Positions 63,304-64,000 of a stretch of DNA of 64,000 nucleotides are shown here, piece by piece; position 1 is the first letter of the stretch; the number at the start of each line of letters is the position of its first letter. Made by a program: the position numbers and the translations under genes. The stretch comes from Colwellia sp. MB3u-41 (lineage in GTDB: Bacteria; Pseudomonadota; Gammaproteobacteria; Enterobacterales; Alteromonadaceae), in contig NZ_JACGUT010000082.1 of NCBI RefSeq assembly GCF_014076845.1, positions 124,001-188,000 of the forward strand, in the 5' to 3' direction. The notes beneath the pieces were generated by a model. The model searched no databases, was not told the origin of the DNA, and saw only the letters and a program-made list of their open reading frames with translations.

Positions 63304-64000
63304 CTACTTTACAAACAATACCATAGTCTCAATATGCTTTGTTTGAGAAAACATATCCATTAAAGATATTTTTTCAATACGATAACCTTGTGCTATTAAT
63401 AACTCACTATCTTTAGCTAACGTTGCGGGATCACAACTTACATATAAAACGGTTGGAATATTTACATGAGTCAATTGTTGCAGCGCTTCATATGCACCTG
63501 CTCGAGCAGGGTCTAATAGCAGTTTAGTGTATTTTTTGTTGACCCAAGTTTCGTCCTTCCAATCGCTATTTAGGTCTGCTTGATAAAACTCACAATTAGT
63601 TAAACCATTTTGCAAAGCGTTTTTATGCGCATTAGTGACCATAAGCGCGACGCCTTCAATACCGACAACTTGCGCGACACGTTTTGCGATAGGTAAGCTA
63701 AAGTTTCCTAAACCACAAAATAAATCTAGCACAATGTCTTGCTCAGTTAACTGCAACCAATCAATAGCTTGAGTTATCATACTTTTATTTACGTCGTGAT
63801 TAACCTGAATAAAGTTATCACTACTAAAAGAGATAGCAATATTGTTATCTAAAACATACTGTAAATTTTCTGAAATCGATTCATCTAACGAAATTATCTC
63901 TTTACCAAAATCAAACCGCACATCACAACACAAATCATCACTGAATGTTTGCCAGTGCTGTTTATCTTGCTGGGTTAGCTTGTCAAGTTGACGCACCACA
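63304..64000 (-). CDS. rlmD: 23S rRNA (uracil-1939-C5)-methyltransferase, C-terminal part
   Basis: Partial; the N-terminus (with TRAM and Fe-S region) is beyond the right edge. 231 residues are visible. SAM-binding motif LDLFCGLGNFSLPIA, then LLDPARAGAYEAL, and the catalytic Cys in YVSCDPATLAKDSELL. The ending MDMFSQTKHIETMVLF is typical of the RumA/TrmA family. Order rlmD-relA-mazG supports RlmD over RlmC or TrmA. Confidence 0.95.
   Translation of the reverse strand, partial: VVRQLDKLTQQDKQHWQTFSDDLCCDVRFDFGKEIISLDESISENLQYVLDNNIAISFSSDNFIQVNHDVNKSMITQAIDWLQLTEQDIVLDLFCGLGNFSLPIAKRVAQVVGIEGVALMVTNAHKNALQNGLTNCEFYQADLNSDWKDETWVNKKYTKLLLDPARAGAYEALQQLTHVNIPTVLYVSCDPATLAKDSELLIAQGYRIEKISLMDMFSQTKHIETMVLFVK

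Overview
The window comes from a marine gammaproteobacterium of the order Alteromonadales, most like Colwellia or Thalassotalea. The evidence is the AT-rich DNA, the gene orders trmB-yggL / mutY-yggX and rlmD-relA-mazG, the ydbH-ynbE-ydbL trio, the long forms of PstA and PstC, and a PEP-CTERM protein. The species assignment is an inference from gene content. Almost everything is chromosomal core, broken by a few accessory stretches.

Layout. 1-1649 (minus): start of an RND efflux adaptor and its TolC-like outer-membrane partner. 1864-10019 (minus): a tRNA-Phe, then a phosphate block (pstC-pstA-pstB-phoU, a DUF47 protein and a Pit transporter) headed by a three-unit Pho box. 10140-15002: CBS protein, ogt, a MITE-like repeat, trmB/yggL divergent from mutY/yggX, and a tRNA-Phe/tRNA-Thr pair. 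15003-19292: a probable integrated island at tRNA-Thr, closed by a copy of the tRNA 3' end. It holds an AraC regulator, a serine hydrolase, a decayed beta-propeller gene and a small MazG-like enzyme. 19588-28024: a GNAT-nitrilase fusion, ydbH-ynbE-ydbL, and speA-speB (arginine to agmatine to putrescine). 28617-29555: a PEP-CTERM protein behind a sigma-54-type promoter.

31264-44663 is a complete nitrate-assimilation locus: nasT-nasS sensing, an nrtABC transporter, an outer-membrane barrel, nirB-nirD, nasA and a membrane protein. The nrtA leader carries a predicted NtrC site, a sigma-54 promoter, two hexaloop hairpins with A1 and G4, and an intrinsic terminator. Together these suggest an AND gate: nitrogen limitation (NtrC/sigma-54) plus nitrate (NasS/NasT antitermination).

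44808-53916: a secreted M17 aminopeptidase, threonine aldolase, a Tat-exported binding protein beside a hybrid histidine kinase, glutaminase and astB. 54145-54713 is the least explained part. Three tandem units of about 184-203 bp each carry a tiny ORF starting MNLS and a matching terminator. The last two units are almost identical except for a 15-bp block. 54876-58569: LysR regulator, TPR-like protein, 45-residue ORF, Cache-domain membrane protein and a YebC-family protein. 58627-64000 (minus): crotonase, mazG, an inserted small gene, a duplicated mazG 5' fragment, relA and the C-terminal part of rlmD.

The strongest leads are the tandem mini-ORF/sRNA-like array (54145-54713), the ANTAR-type leader of nrtA (33260-33351), the tRNA-Thr-bounded island (14984-19292) and the mazG duplication (60862-61020).
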